A stretch of DNA of 64,000 nt from Pseudomonadota bacterium. Its GTDB lineage: Bacteria > Pseudomonadota > Gammaproteobacteria > Steroidobacterales > Steroidobacteraceae. The stretch's first letter is position 1. Each line of letters begins with the position of its first letter. The notes beneath the pieces are model-generated. The model ran no database searches, had not been told where the DNA came from, and worked only from the letters and a program-made list of their open reading frames with translations. A program made the translations under genes and the position numbers. Below are positions 40,601 to 49,477 of the stretch, piece after piece. The stretch is taken from NCBI GenBank assembly GCA_016704655.1, contig JADIZR010000005.1, forward strand, positions 1 to 64,000, read 5' to 3'.

Positions 40601-41594
40601 GCTCGGCTCCGCGCAGACGAGGCGCCCGCCGGCTACGACCGGTGGACGGCCGCCCGTGCGCGAGCAGGTGATCCACTTCATCAACAAGAAGATGCCTGGC
40701 GGGCTGCCGAAGCAGACGGCGCGCGCGCTGCTCGACGTCGAGGATCGCAACTACGTGCCGATCATCCGCGATCCAGCGGGCACGACCAGTGATTCGGAGG
40801 CCGTGTTCTATTTCCCGGGTTGCGGGTCGGAACGCCTCTTCTCGCAGGTGGGACTCGCAACGCAGGCCATGCTCTGGCACGCCGGCGTGCAGACGGTGCT
40901 GCCGCCGGGCTACCTCTGCTGCGGCTATCCGCAGCGCGGCGCCGGGCAGTTCGACCAGGCCGAGAAGATCATCACGGACAACCGCGTCCTGTTCCATCGC
41001 GTGGCGAACACGCTCAACTACCTCGACATCAAGACCGTCGTGGTGAGCTGCGGCACCTGCCATGACCAGCTGCAGGGCTACGAGTTTGACCAGATCTTCC
41101 CGGGCTCGCGCATCCTCGACATCCACGAGTTCCTGCTCGAGAAGGGCATCCGGCTCGAGCACGCCACGGGCGCGCGTTACATGTATCACGAACCGTGTCA
41201 CTCACCGATGAAGACGCACGACTCACTCACGGTCGTCAACGCGCTGCTGGCCGCCGGGACGAACGGCAGGATCGAGAAGAACGACCGCTGCTGCGGCGAA
41301 TCAGGTACTTTCGCGGTCGCACGGCCGGACATCGCCACCCAGGTGCGGTTCCGCAAGCAGCGCGAGATGGAGCTGGGCGCAGCGAAGCTGCGTGGCGATG
41401 GCTTCCGCGGGGAAGTGAAGGTGCTGACCTCCTGCCCGTCGTGCCTGCAGGGCCTGTCGCGGTACGATGACGACGCAGGCACCGGCGCCGACTACATCGT
41501 GGTCGAGATGGCGCGGCACCTGCTGGGCCCCGCCTGGCTCGAAACCTACGTACAACGGGCCAACGCGGGCGGCATCGAACGGGTCCTCGTCTGA
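37684..41594 (+). CDS. giant FAD-linked oxidoreductase with Fe-S and CCG domains (DUF3683 type), frame broken mid-gene
   Basis: About 1300 residues. Order: N-terminal DUF3683-like region (YNYTSFSDREIVIRLLG), FAD-binding PCMH domain with VIPRGGGTGYTGSAVPLT and VVGGNIAMNAGGKKAVLWG, FAD oxidase C-terminal domain with HMHAGDGNVHTNIPVN and GVISGEHGIG, two 4Fe-4S sites (CLRCGKCKPVCSTHVP; CTVCHKCETPCPVDIDFG), and two CCG motifs (YLCCGYPQRGAG; CCGESGTFAVARP). It resembles GlcD and GlcF joined, so it likely oxidises a 2-hydroxy acid. Near 39362 KINED jumps to ANKLQLLDALEAYL in another frame with about 20-25 residues missing. The GTG start overlaps the ndvB stop. Confidence 0.85.
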
Positions 41595-41645
41595 CGAGGA
41601 CGGAGCCGGGCGCTGCGACGTACATGACGACAACGGGCGCTGCGC

Positions 41646-43511
41646 ATGAACTGGCCTGGACTCTTCGACCGCACCCGCGTTGATTTCCGACGGCGCTGGG
41701 GAGTCGTGATCACCTGGCAGCTGTTCGTGCAGCTGCTCGGGTTCATTGTGCTCGCCCCGCTCGCCGGCTGGCTCGCCGACCGGATCGTCGCCCGTTCCGG
41801 GTCCGACGTGATCAGCAATTTCGACATAGCCCGCTTCGTGCTGTCACCGCCTGGCATCGTCTTCGTGCTGCTCGCGGCGGGCGCAGCAATCAGCTTCCAG
41901 ATTGCACAACTCGCCGGCTATGCCTGGATCTCCGGACACGCGATCGGGCAACGCCCCGTCACGCTGTGGGGAACCATCGGCGCCGTCACGGACAAGCTGC
42001 GATTGCTCGTGCTGCTGGGCGGCCGCATGTTCGCGCGCGTGGTGCTGCTGGCATTGCCGTTCCTCGCGATCATCGCGATCGTCTGGTTTACGACGCTTGC
42101 GGGGCGTGACGTCAACTACTACCTGTCCGAAACGCCGCCGGAATGGCGCCGCGCGTTGCTGGCGGCGGGCATCGCCGGCGCGGGGTTCGCGTTCGTGCTG
42201 CTGGCGCAGTTCGCGCGCTGGATCTTCGCAATGCCGATCGCGATGTTCCACGCCCTGAAGCCCGCCGACGTGCTGCTCGCGAGCGAGCGCATGCTCGAGG
42301 GACGGCTGCTGCAGTCGATCACGCCGCTGCTGCTGTGGTGGCTGTGCCTGGCGTCGCTCGCCGCCCTCTGCTTGCGCGCCGGCCGTTACCTCACCGACTT
42401 TGCGATGAGCTGGGCCGGCGTCGAGCCGCAGCGCCTCCTGCCGCTGGTCGCGCTCTTCATGGCCGTGACCATCGCTTTCAGCTTCGTCTACGCGACGCTG
42501 CAGTTCGCGGGTCACCAGTTCCTTGCGACCCGCATGTACGCCGAGCGGCGTGCAGCACCAATCCTGCTCCAGGCACAGGAAGACTCGGTCGCCGCTGCAA
42601 CCGGGGCGCGCGCGGGTCGGCCGCTCCTGCTCGCCGTGCTGGTCGTCGCGGCGCCGGCCGGACTCGCCCTGGTATTCCTGCTGCAGCGCCTGGACGTGAG
42701 CGAGGACGTCGCCGTGACGGCCCATCGGGGCGCCTCGATGCGGGCGCCGGAGAATTCGCTGGCCGCGTTCCGCGAGGCGTACGAGGCTGGAACCCACTAC
42801 GTCGAACTCGACGTGCAGCGCACGCGCGACGGCGCGATCGTGGTGATCCACGACGGCGACCTGATGCGCATGGGCAGCGACCCGCGCAAGGTGCGGGACC
42901 TGACGCTCGCCGAGATTGGTACGATCGACATCGGCAGCAAGCGCGGGCCGCAATATGCAGGTGAGCGCGTGCCGACGCTGGCCGAAGTGATCGATTTTGC
43001 GCGCGGCAGGTTCCGTATCAACATCGAACTCAAATACAACGTCCCGGACCCGCAGCTGTCGGCGACGGTCGTGGCGTTGCTGCGCGAGAAGCAGTTCCTG
43101 GACCAGGTCGTGATCACGTCACTCGACCATGCGTCGCTGCAGCAGGTCGAGCAGTTGCAACCGGGCCTCGAGACCGGCCTGATCGTGACGGCGGCTGTCG
43201 GCAACGTCCTCAAGACCGATACCGACTTCGTGAGCCTGAGCTCCGCACGCGCGACCGCGAGCCTCGTGGGCCAGGCCAGGGCTGCAGGCAAGAAGGTCCA
43301 CGTGTGGACCGTGAACAAGCCCGAGGTGATGCTGCGCATGATCGAGCGCGACGTGGACAACATCATCACCGACGATCCGGCTGCGCTGGTGAGCGTCATG
43401 CGCGACCGCAGCGGACTCACGCCGCACGAGCAGGTGGGCGTGCGCCTGCGCGTGCTGTTCACGCAATCGCCACCCGAGTTCGAGGATGCAAGCTCGGTCC
43501 CCGCGCTTTGA
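41646..43511 (+). CDS. membrane-anchored glycerophosphodiester phosphodiesterase
   Basis: 621 aa. The first 350 residues form a membrane domain of about eight spans (GPDPase membrane type); the rest is a GDPD domain with VTAHRGASMRAPENSLAAF, YVELDVQRTRDGAIVVIHDGDL, INIELKYN and the late VHVWTVNKPEVM. His, Glu and Asp of the metal site are present. It hydrolyses glycerophosphodiesters to glycerol-3-phosphate, with the catalytic part probably outside the inner membrane. It starts 51 nt after the FAD oxidoreductase. Confidence 0.92.
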   Translation: MNWPGLFDRTRVDFRRRWGVVITWQLFVQLLGFIVLAPLAGWLADRIVARSGSDVISNFDIARFVLSPPGIVFVLLAAGAAISFQIAQLAGYAWISGHAIGQRPVTLWGTIGAVTDKLRLLVLLGGRMFARVVLLALPFLAIIAIVWFTTLAGRDVNYYLSETPPEWRRALLAAGIAGAGFAFVLLAQFARWIFAMPIAMFHALKPADVLLASERMLEGRLLQSITPLLLWWLCLASLAALCLRAGRYLTDFAMSWAGVEPQRLLPLVALFMAVTIAFSFVYATLQFAGHQFLATRMYAERRAAPILLQAQEDSVAAATGARAGRPLLLAVLVVAAPAGLALVFLLQRLDVSEDVAVTAHRGASMRAPENSLAAFREAYEAGTHYVELDVQRTRDGAIVVIHDGDLMRMGSDPRKVRDLTLAEIGTIDIGSKRGPQYAGERVPTLAEVIDFARGRFRINIELKYNVPDPQLSATVVALLREKQFLDQVVITSLDHASLQQVEQLQPGLETGLIVTAAVGNVLKTDTDFVSLSSARATASLVGQARAAGKKVHVWTVNKPEVMLRMIERDVDNIITDDPAALVSVMRDRSGLTPHEQVGVRLRVLFTQSPPEFEDASSVPAL

Positions 43512-43528
43512 GCCCGGCGGGGCCAGAC

Positions 43529-44182
43529 TCAGAACCGGACGCTGAGCCCGAGCAGGCCTTCCGCCTGGAAGAAAGTGCTGCCCGACGATCGCAGCAGGCA
43601 GCCGGCCTCCCCGGAATCGCTGACGCAGAACAAGCTCGAATCGGAATCGATCAGCGTCAGGTAGCCACGCACACCGAGGTTGAGCGAGACGTTGTCGTTG
43701 AACGGAATGCGGAAGCCGCCGCCGATGCTGCCCGAAAACCTGGTCTCGGAGTCGTAGGCACCGCTGTCCGGCTTCATCATCGTCGCGCCGATCGTGAGCG
43801 ACAGGTACGGCATGAAGTGATCGCTGTCCTGCGGAAAGAAGGCGGTGCCGCCGAACTGCAGGTAGTCGACGCGCAGATCGACCCGGCCGAGCGACGGGTC
43901 CGTCGAGTCGAAGCTCGTCGTCTGCGTCGAATAGAGCAGTTCGTAGAAAGACCGGTCGTCACGGTACAGCCCGAGATCGAGACCGAAGCTCACGCCGGCA
44001 TCGAGGTCGACGGAACTGCTGGTGCTGTCCGCGGCCGTGACGTCGAAACCACCGCCCATTCGACCGCCGACGAACGGCGTGAATTCAAAGCGTGGCGAGT
44101 CGGCCTGCGCCGCCAGCGGCGCGGCGAACAGCGTGGCCATTGCGAGCAGCGGTACCCAAGACAATCTGGTGGACGAATTCAT
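43529..44182 (-). CDS. outer-membrane beta-barrel protein
   Basis: 217-aa protein: signal peptide ending LAAQA, then barrel strands FEFTPFVGGRMGGGFDV, DLDAGVSFGLDLGLY, RSFYELLYSTQTTSF, RVDLRVDYLQFGGTAFF, PYLSLTIGATMM, FSGSIGGGFRIPF, VSLNLGVRGYLTLI and the last strand AEGLLGLSVRF with terminal Phe. Two Cys in a late loop (FCVSDSGEAGCLL) could form a disulfide. ACGGAGC precedes the ATG, and a TAGAAT box lies 27 nt upstream. Ligand unknown. Confidence 0.87.
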   Translation of the reverse strand: MNSSTRLSWVPLLAMATLFAAPLAAQADSPRFEFTPFVGGRMGGGFDVTAADSTSSSVDLDAGVSFGLDLGLYRDDRSFYELLYSTQTTSFDSTDPSLGRVDLRVDYLQFGGTAFFPQDSDHFMPYLSLTIGATMMKPDSGAYDSETRFSGSIGGGFRIPFNDNVSLNLGVRGYLTLIDSDSSLFCVSDSGEAGCLLRSSGSTFFQAEGLLGLSVRF

Positions 44183-44209
44183 GCGGCGCTCCGTGTCTTC
44201 GAAACCCCC

Positions 44210-44215
44210 ATTCTA
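44210..44215 (-). promoter_or_regulatory. -10 box (TAGAAT) for the outer-membrane protein gene
   Basis: Minus-strand TAGAAT 27 nt before the ATG at 44182, leaving room for a GGAG ribosome site. It is another instance of the same hexamer. The 126-nt divergent gap also holds the upstream region of the DUF4404 gene. Confidence 0.45.
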
Positions 44216-44308
44216 GTGGGACGCGACGTAGCGGCGTCCGGTCTTTCCACAGCCGGGGCGGCACCGGCCGCTGCTACACTCGTCGCAACGCCTTGGCGGA
44301 GAAATACA

Positions 44309-44578
44309 ATGAACGACCTGCAACAGACGCTGCGCGACCTGCACCGCGAGTTGGCCGACGTCCCGCAACTCGACCCGCAGCAGCGTGCGCTCCTGGAAGG
44401 GGCCCTGGCGGACATCCAGCGTGCACTGGCGCCGCAAGGCGAGGCCGCCGGCTCCGTCCCGGACCTCGCGCCGGCCGACGCCCTGGAAAGCGCGGCGGTG
44501 CGCCTCGAAACGGAACACCCGGGCCTCGCCGGCGCCGTCCGCGCCTTCGTCGACGCGCTCGCCAAGGCCGGCATCTGA
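44309..44578 (+). CDS. DUF4404 family small protein
   Basis: 89-aa acidic helical protein: MNDLQQTLRDLHRELADVPQLDPQQRALLEGALADIQ, a Pro/Gly-rich hinge, then SAAVRLETEHPGLAGAVRAFVDALAKAGI. This matches the DUF4404 pattern of two helices around a linker. CGGAGAA precedes the ATG. Members are cytoplasmic and of unknown role. A longer open frame upstream is antisense to the outer-membrane gene and is not used. Confidence 0.85.
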   Translation: MNDLQQTLRDLHRELADVPQLDPQQRALLEGALADIQRALAPQGEAAGSVPDLAPADALESAAVRLETEHPGLAGAVRAFVDALAKAGI

Positions 44579-44644
44579 TGCGTCAGAATCAACTGATTTA
44601 TAAGCAGTTTTTGTACATTTAGACAGCGTTCCGGCGGGTGGGTC

Positions 44645-44653
44645 TGGTATCAT
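44645..44653 (+). promoter_or_regulatory. extended -10 promoter candidate
   Basis: TGGTATCAT (TG-N-TATCAT) 31 nt before the GTG of the next gene, within an AT-richer stretch (44590-44625) rare in this genome. No -35 is needed for an extended -10 element. Confidence 0.4.
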
Positions 44654-44684
44654 TGCGCCTGGTCCCCTGACTGCCTTTCCCAAC

Positions 44685-44999
44685 GTGACCGCCAACACGC
44701 AAATCGAAGACTTCGAACCGTTCGACCAGGCCTTCAGTCGTGCCGTCGACCTCGGCAACCAGATCGCGGACGGCGACGACAAAGCCGACTTGTGGGACAT
44801 CGCGGATGGCCTGCTTGCGGGAGCCGTGCAGTACTGGCTCTACACGCGACAGCCCTGCGGCGACCCCCGCTGCGAGGACTGCCTGGCGATCGGCACCGCC
44901 GAAGCCCGCATGTCCGAGTTGCGCCGGCTGGTCGAACAGTTCTCGGCCGAGAGCCAGTACTTCCACGCGCCCACCGACTCGAACGTTGGACGTGCCTGA
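44685..44999 (+). CDS. hypothetical 104-aa acidic protein with a Cys cluster
   Basis: I do not recognise the family. The N-terminal part is acidic and helical (FEPFDQAFSRAVDLGNQIADGDDKADLWDIADGLLAGAVQYWLY); then RQPCGDPRCEDCLAIG places three Cys in a C-x4-C-x2-C pattern that could bind metal, followed by an amphipathic helix SELRRLVEQFSAESQYF. A GTG start is used, with no strong ribosome site. No signal peptide. It has its own extended -10 promoter candidate. Confidence 0.7.
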   Translation: MTANTQIEDFEPFDQAFSRAVDLGNQIADGDDKADLWDIADGLLAGAVQYWLYTRQPCGDPRCEDCLAIGTAEARMSELRRLVEQFSAESQYFHAPTDSNVGRA

Positions 45000-45134
45000 G
45001 CTCCGTTCGTACGTGTGACAGGTCGGTGACCAGGACAAACCCCAGCGCTTAATTGCGCGCACGCGCGACGAATCGCGCACGACATCCCCGAGCGCTGACC
45101 CGAACATGGCCTACCGGTCCATGGAGGGTTCGCC

Positions 45135-45662
45135 GTGACACGTCATGCCGTACGCCTGCTCCTCGCCACGCAGGCGATGCTCTTGCTGCCCACGTCAATG
45201 CACGCCGCCAACACGCTGCTGTTGCCGACCGTCGACAGTCCGGCGGGAGGTGGCGGCTCCGTCGTGCTCGAGCCGGTCAAGCCGCGCGCGCAGCCGACGA
45301 GCCGGCTCGTCTACAGTTGCGTGGCGCCAGGCCTCGTCACGTTCTCCGACCGACCGTGCGGTCCCCTGCCGGAAGTGCGCGAACTGAAGGTGAGTACGCC
45401 TGCACCCGCAGCGGCTGGAGCGGCACCGGAGCTCGGCAAGGCCAGGGAGCCCGCGGCAGCGAGCCGCCGGAATGCGCCCGGGCGTGAGAATGCAGATCCC
45501 GACGGTGGGGGAACCGAGGACGCGGCGACCTGCCAGAATCTGCAGGCGACGCTCGACAGCCTCGATTCGCGCATGCGGACCGGCTACTCGGCGCGCGAGG
45601 CGGGCAGACTGTGGGAACGCTGGCGTGAAGCGAAGGTCCGCCTGCGCGAAGCGAACTGTTGA
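45135..45662 (+). CDS. secreted DUF4124-like protein
   Basis: 175-aa protein with a signal peptide (MTRHAVRLLLATQAMLLLPTSMHA), a short domain LVYSCVAPGLVTFSDRPCGP resembling DUF4124 (the usual Y-x-W-x-D-x-x-G-x-x-x-Y-S-D form with Cys added), a Pro/Ala-rich disordered middle and a C-terminal helical pair with Cys at CQNLQATLDSLDSRMRTG and REANC. Four Cys suggest periplasmic disulfides. GGAGGGTT lies before the GTG start. Role unknown, probably in the envelope. Confidence 0.8.
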   Translation: MTRHAVRLLLATQAMLLLPTSMHAANTLLLPTVDSPAGGGGSVVLEPVKPRAQPTSRLVYSCVAPGLVTFSDRPCGPLPEVRELKVSTPAPAAAGAAPELGKAREPAAASRRNAPGRENADPDGGGTEDAATCQNLQATLDSLDSRMRTGYSAREAGRLWERWREAKVRLREANC

Positions 45663-45708
45663 GACATCCTGTGTAAAATCAGGCCTCCCCGCCTGCCAGG
45701 TGACCCGC

Positions 45709-46470
45709 ATGACGACTTCGCCCACGCTGTCCTCCCGCCTGTTGCTCGTCACTTGCGCGGGCGTCGCGCTGATTGCAGCCGCCGGTTGCCAGCGCAAGGA
45801 AGCGCCGGCGGTCGAGGCCGCCGCGGACGCGAAGCCGGCGGATTCCGTCCCTGCGGCCGCACCGGCACCGATGGCCGCGGCCGACGAAGTCCCCGACGGC
45901 GTGCTGCGCGCCTACGTGTGGCAGTGCGCGGACGGCCAGACGCTGGTCATGCGCAATCTCTTGCGTGAAAAGGCGATTGCCATCGACTTTCACGACGGCA
46001 CGCGGCGGCTCGACCAGACTGTCAGCGCCTCGGGCGCGCGCTACGCCGACAACGTGGTCGTGTTCTGGACCAAGGGCGGCACGGCAACGCTCGAGCGACA
46101 GGGCGCGCCGATCGTGCAATGCGAGGAACGCCGAGCCGCCTCCCTGCGCGAAGACGCCCGTGTGCGTGGCGTGGTTTATCGCGCACTCGGCAACGAACCG
46201 GGCTGGGTCCTGGAAATCGGTCCTGCGACCAGAATGAGCTGGACCACCAATTTCGGCCAGGACCGCTACGACTTCGAGCAGGCCCAGGCAGCCACCGCAC
46301 CTGACGGTACGACGGTGTACACAGCGCAGAACGAGGCTGTCGCGATCAAGGCAACGGTCAAGGCCGAGCGCTGCGTGGACGATGGCGACGTGGAATTCGA
46401 CCACGTCGTGACCGTGGAATCGGGTGGGCAGACCTTGCGCGGCTGCGGAACTCGCCTGAACGCAGGTTGA
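45709..46470 (+). CDS. envelope lipoprotein with MliC-like domain
   Basis: 253-aa lipoprotein: signal then LIAAAGCQRKEA lipobox, an Ala/Pro spacer, an MliC-like domain (AYVWQCADGQTLVMRN ... GTRRLDQTVSASGARYADNVVVFWTKGGTATLERQG) and a second domain (GVVYRALGNEPGWVLEIGP ... CVDDGDVEFDHVVTVESGGQTLRGCG) of the type found with it in COG3650 proteins. MliC binds C-type lysozyme, so a protective role is possible, but the inhibitor motif is not clearly conserved. It converges on the pirin gene. Confidence 0.82.
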   Translation: MTTSPTLSSRLLLVTCAGVALIAAAGCQRKEAPAVEAAADAKPADSVPAAAPAPMAAADEVPDGVLRAYVWQCADGQTLVMRNLLREKAIAIDFHDGTRRLDQTVSASGARYADNVVVFWTKGGTATLERQGAPIVQCEERRAASLREDARVRGVVYRALGNEPGWVLEIGPATRMSWTTNFGQDRYDFEQAQAATAPDGTTVYTAQNEAVAIKATVKAERCVDDGDVEFDHVVTVESGGQTLRGCGTRLNAG

Positions 46471-46501
46471 CGCGAATCGCGCCGCGCCCACGGGCGCGTC
46501 G

Positions 46502-47383
46502 TCACTCGTCGGGCAGGGGAATCCTTTCCGCATCGCCCGGCACCGGCGCGAACCGGTGCTCACGCCAGTCGCGGCTGGCCGCTTCAATGCGCTCGCGCGT
46601 GCTCGAAACGAAGTTCCAGTAGATGTGTCGTGGTCCGTCGAGCGCGGCGCCACCGGCCAGCATCACGCGCGAGGCCTGAAGCGCAGTGATCGACACTGGA
46701 CCGGCAGCGGATGCAAGCACGATGAACTGGCCTTCGCCATAGGCCTGGCCCGCGATCTCGATCCGGCCCTGCGCAACGTAACACGCCCGCTGCTGGTGCT
46801 CGTCCGGCACCTCGATCGCAGCCCCATCGGCCAGCTGCGCATCCACGTACAGCGTCGGCGAAAACACGTCGACCGGTGACCGCTTGCCGTACGCTGTTCC
46901 GGCAATCACGGTGAGGATCGCGCCAGGTCGCTCGATGCGCGGCAAGCTGGCAGCACCATGATGCGCAAAGGACGGCTCCCGCTCTTCCTCCGCACGCGGC
47001 AGTGCGATCCACGTCTGGATGCCGTGCACACGCGTGCGGCCTGTCGCGTCGCGTACCTCCGGTGGCGTGCGCTCCGAATGCACGATGCCCCGACCGGCCA
47101 CCATCCAGTTGACGTCGCCCGGACGGATCAACTGCGCCGTGCCGAGGCTGTCGCGGTGCATGAACGCGCCCTCGAACAGGTACGTCACGGTCGCGAGGCC
47201 GATGTGCGGGTGCGGCCGCACGTTGACGCCCTGCCCCGGCCCGAACTCGGCCGGTCCCATGTGATCGAAGAAAATGAAGGGACCAACGGTCTGCAGACCC
47301 GCCGCGGGCAGCACGCGACGCACGGCGAAATCGCCAAGGTCGCGCGGCCGCGGTTCGATGACGCATTCGACCAGGCTCGACAC
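46502..47383 (-). CDS. pirin-family bicupin
   Basis: 293 aa. The N-terminal cupin has FIFFDHMGPAEFGPGQGVNVRPHPHIGLATVTYLFEG split over the metal-binding His residues and GRGIVHSERTP; the C-terminal cupin is degenerate, as usual for pirins (VAQGRIEIAGQAYGEGQFIVLA). Bacterial pirins may act as quercetinases or redox-responsive regulators. A GTG start at 47383 is used. It lies 8 nt downstream of the M49-type peptidase gene, so the two are probably co-transcribed. Confidence 0.9.
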   Translation of the reverse strand: MSSLVECVIEPRPRDLGDFAVRRVLPAAGLQTVGPFIFFDHMGPAEFGPGQGVNVRPHPHIGLATVTYLFEGAFMHRDSLGTAQLIRPGDVNWMVAGRGIVHSERTPPEVRDATGRTRVHGIQTWIALPRAEEEREPSFAHHGAASLPRIERPGAILTVIAGTAYGKRSPVDVFSPTLYVDAQLADGAAIEVPDEHQQRACYVAQGRIEIAGQAYGEGQFIVLASAAGPVSITALQASRVMLAGGAALDGPRHIYWNFVSSTRERIEAASRDWREHRFAPVPGDAERIPLPDE

Positions 47384-47391
47384 GACCGCGC

Positions 47392-49050
47392 CTACTTCAG
47401 GCCCAGCACGGCCTTGCCCTGCTCGAAGCGGACATCGACCGGAATGTTGCGGGCGCCGAGGCGCGCGAGATCGGCAGACAACTGGGGCTTCAGCACGCCG
47501 AGCTGGGCGAGCAGCTCCTTGACGCCCGCGTGGTTGCCGTCGCCCTGCAGCTTGAGGATGTCGGCCGACAATTCATCCATCGCCTTGCGCATCTTCGCCA
47601 TGTCGACGCGGTAGTGACCGTTGGCATCGCGGCTGAACGCACCGCGATCGGCGAAGTAGTTGAAGCGGACCATGTTGGCCTGGCCGTGGGCTTCGGCGGC
47701 GCCCCAGCGCACCGAGCGGAAGATGCCGGTCAGGAACGTCACGTAGTAGTCCTCGAGCGAACCGCCGAGTTCGCCCTTCTCGTGCAGCCTCGTGACCATG
47801 TACAGCCCGAGGATGTCGGCCTTGCCTTCCTCGAGCCAGCTCGCCTGTTCCTTGAGCGCTTCACGCACCGTGCCCTTGCCGTCGAGCGTGTTCTTGACGC
47901 CTAAGCCGTGCGCCACTTCGTGGAACATGGTGTCGGCGAAGAACGCGTCGAACGTCACGTGCTTGCGCTGCTCCGGCACGATCAGCTCGTCGGCGATCGG
48001 CAGCATGATCTTGTCGAACTTGGCGCGCATCGCGTTCTTGAGCTGCAGCCGGCGCGTGCCCTTCTCGAGCTGCACCTGCTCGTCGTTCGGCAGGTTGATG
48101 GCGATGGTCTTCGAAGCCGCGTTATTGTGACCCGCGTAATAAACGACGTCGTAAGCGTTGAGGTCGGAATCGGTGCCGGGCTGCTCGGCCTTGTAGGCGT
48201 CCGGGACCGGCAGGCCGCGCTGCAGTTCCGGCAGCATGGCGGCATAGCGCTCGAGGCGCTTGCTCCACTCCATGTCCTTGACCAGCACGTAGGCCTCGTA
48301 GGCGGCCTTGTAGCCGAACAGCGCGTCCTCGTAGGTTTCGATCGGGCCGATCACCAGGTCGATGCGGTTCGACTTCATGTCAAGCCACGCGCGATCACTG
48401 GCGCGGTAGTCGTCGGTACGCAGCGCCTGCGCACGCAGCGACAGGTACTGCTTCAGGCCTGGGTCTTCGGCCAGCGCGGCCGCCTGTTCGAGCTTGAGCG
48501 CGGCTCTTGCGAGCGCCTCGCGGTACTCGACGTGGTAAGGCACGACCTGCAACGCCCCTTTGGCGTCACGCCGCAGCAGTGTGTATTCGCTGCGCGACAG
48601 CGGCAGGTTCGCCTTCTCGAACTCCTCGCGTGTCATGTCATGCGGATAGAACTCAGCGCCTTCCGGCTTGACGCCGACACCGGGCACGAACGGAGCGTTG
48701 TCCGCCAACCGGTCCCAGGGGCCATAGTTCAGCGCGACGAATTCGCGGGTACGCGGATCGGCGATGCCTTTCAGCAACGCATCGCGATCGCCGTACGTCT
48801 GCCGCCAGTAGAGTTCATCCATGATTTCGCCGGCCTCGATGAACAAGCCCAGCATCTGTCGCTCGCTGGCGCTCAGGGACGACAGGTCCACGGCCAGCGT
48901 CACCGGTGCATAGATCTCGGGCCGCACGGCCGTCATCGCTGGCGCTGCCTCCGCTGCGTCCTGGGCGACCTTTTCTCCAGCATCTGCCACGCCTGCCAAC
49001 AGCGTCATGGTCGCGATGCCTGTCAGCACCGCCTGTCGAATCATCATCAC
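47392..49050 (-). CDS. secreted zinc peptidase of the dipeptidyl-peptidase III (M49) type
   Basis: 552 aa with a signal peptide (IRQAVLTGIATMTLLAGVADA). The active site shows HEVAHGLGVKN and, about 40 residues on, WLEEGKADILGLYM, which provides the second Glu. In classical M49 enzymes the motif is HExxGH; here it is the plain HExxH, as in the bacterial relatives of this group. Further blocks: YAGHNNAASKTIAINLPND and VRWGAAEAHGQANMVRFNYF. The start is one of three tandem codons (GTG-ATG-ATG, 49050-49042) after AGGAG. Likely a periplasmic oligopeptidase; pirin follows. Confidence 0.85.
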   Translation of the reverse strand: MMMIRQAVLTGIATMTLLAGVADAGEKVAQDAAEAAPAMTAVRPEIYAPVTLAVDLSSLSASERQMLGLFIEAGEIMDELYWRQTYGDRDALLKGIADPRTREFVALNYGPWDRLADNAPFVPGVGVKPEGAEFYPHDMTREEFEKANLPLSRSEYTLLRRDAKGALQVVPYHVEYREALARAALKLEQAAALAEDPGLKQYLSLRAQALRTDDYRASDRAWLDMKSNRIDLVIGPIETYEDALFGYKAAYEAYVLVKDMEWSKRLERYAAMLPELQRGLPVPDAYKAEQPGTDSDLNAYDVVYYAGHNNAASKTIAINLPNDEQVQLEKGTRRLQLKNAMRAKFDKIMLPIADELIVPEQRKHVTFDAFFADTMFHEVAHGLGVKNTLDGKGTVREALKEQASWLEEGKADILGLYMVTRLHEKGELGGSLEDYYVTFLTGIFRSVRWGAAEAHGQANMVRFNYFADRGAFSRDANGHYRVDMAKMRKAMDELSADILKLQGDGNHAGVKELLAQLGVLKPQLSADLARLGARNIPVDVRFEQGKAVLGLK

Positions 49051-49066
49051 GGTCGTCTCCTGGTCG

Positions 49067-49369
49067 TCATTTGCGGCCGAACAGCGCTTCGAGTTCGGCC
49101 CGGGCCTTGTCGGCCGCGCTCAAGGCCTCGGGTCGGTAGGCCGCGGGCGTCGGCCGGAAGTAGTCACAGAAATTCGCTGCCTGCTTGTCCTTGACCTCCT
49201 CGGCGATGGTCTCACGGCAGTGCTTGGCCTTGCCCGTGTCGTAGAACTCGCACATGCGGCAGACATGCAGTTCCGCATGGCATGCCCGGCACTCCTCCAG
49301 TCGCCGCAGCGGCAGCGAATAGTCGGCGAGCGATGCCCCGCATTTCCAGCAGCGCAAACCATTGTCCAT
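49067..49369 (-). CDS. small multi-Cys zinc-ribbon protein
   Basis: 100 aa with CWKCGASL, EECRACHAELHVCRMCEFYD and a later Cys pair (KHCRE, NFCDYF), followed by a helical C-terminus. At least seven Cys suggest two metal sites of rubredoxin/zinc-ribbon type. No named family is recognised. It is 16 nt upstream of the M49-type peptidase gene on the same strand, so it may belong to that operon. Confidence 0.8.
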   Translation of the reverse strand: MDNGLRCWKCGASLADYSLPLRRLEECRACHAELHVCRMCEFYDTGKAKHCRETIAEEVKDKQAANFCDYFRPTPAAYRPEALSAADKARAELEALFGRK

Positions 49370-49477
49370 CGGTCACTCTCGGGAGTGTTCGGATCGCGCC
49401 TTAGCTACGCTCCCCTCCCGGCCTTGTCAATCGGCCACAGTCGATTACGCTTGCGTTCCCGCTCCGTGGAATCCCGC

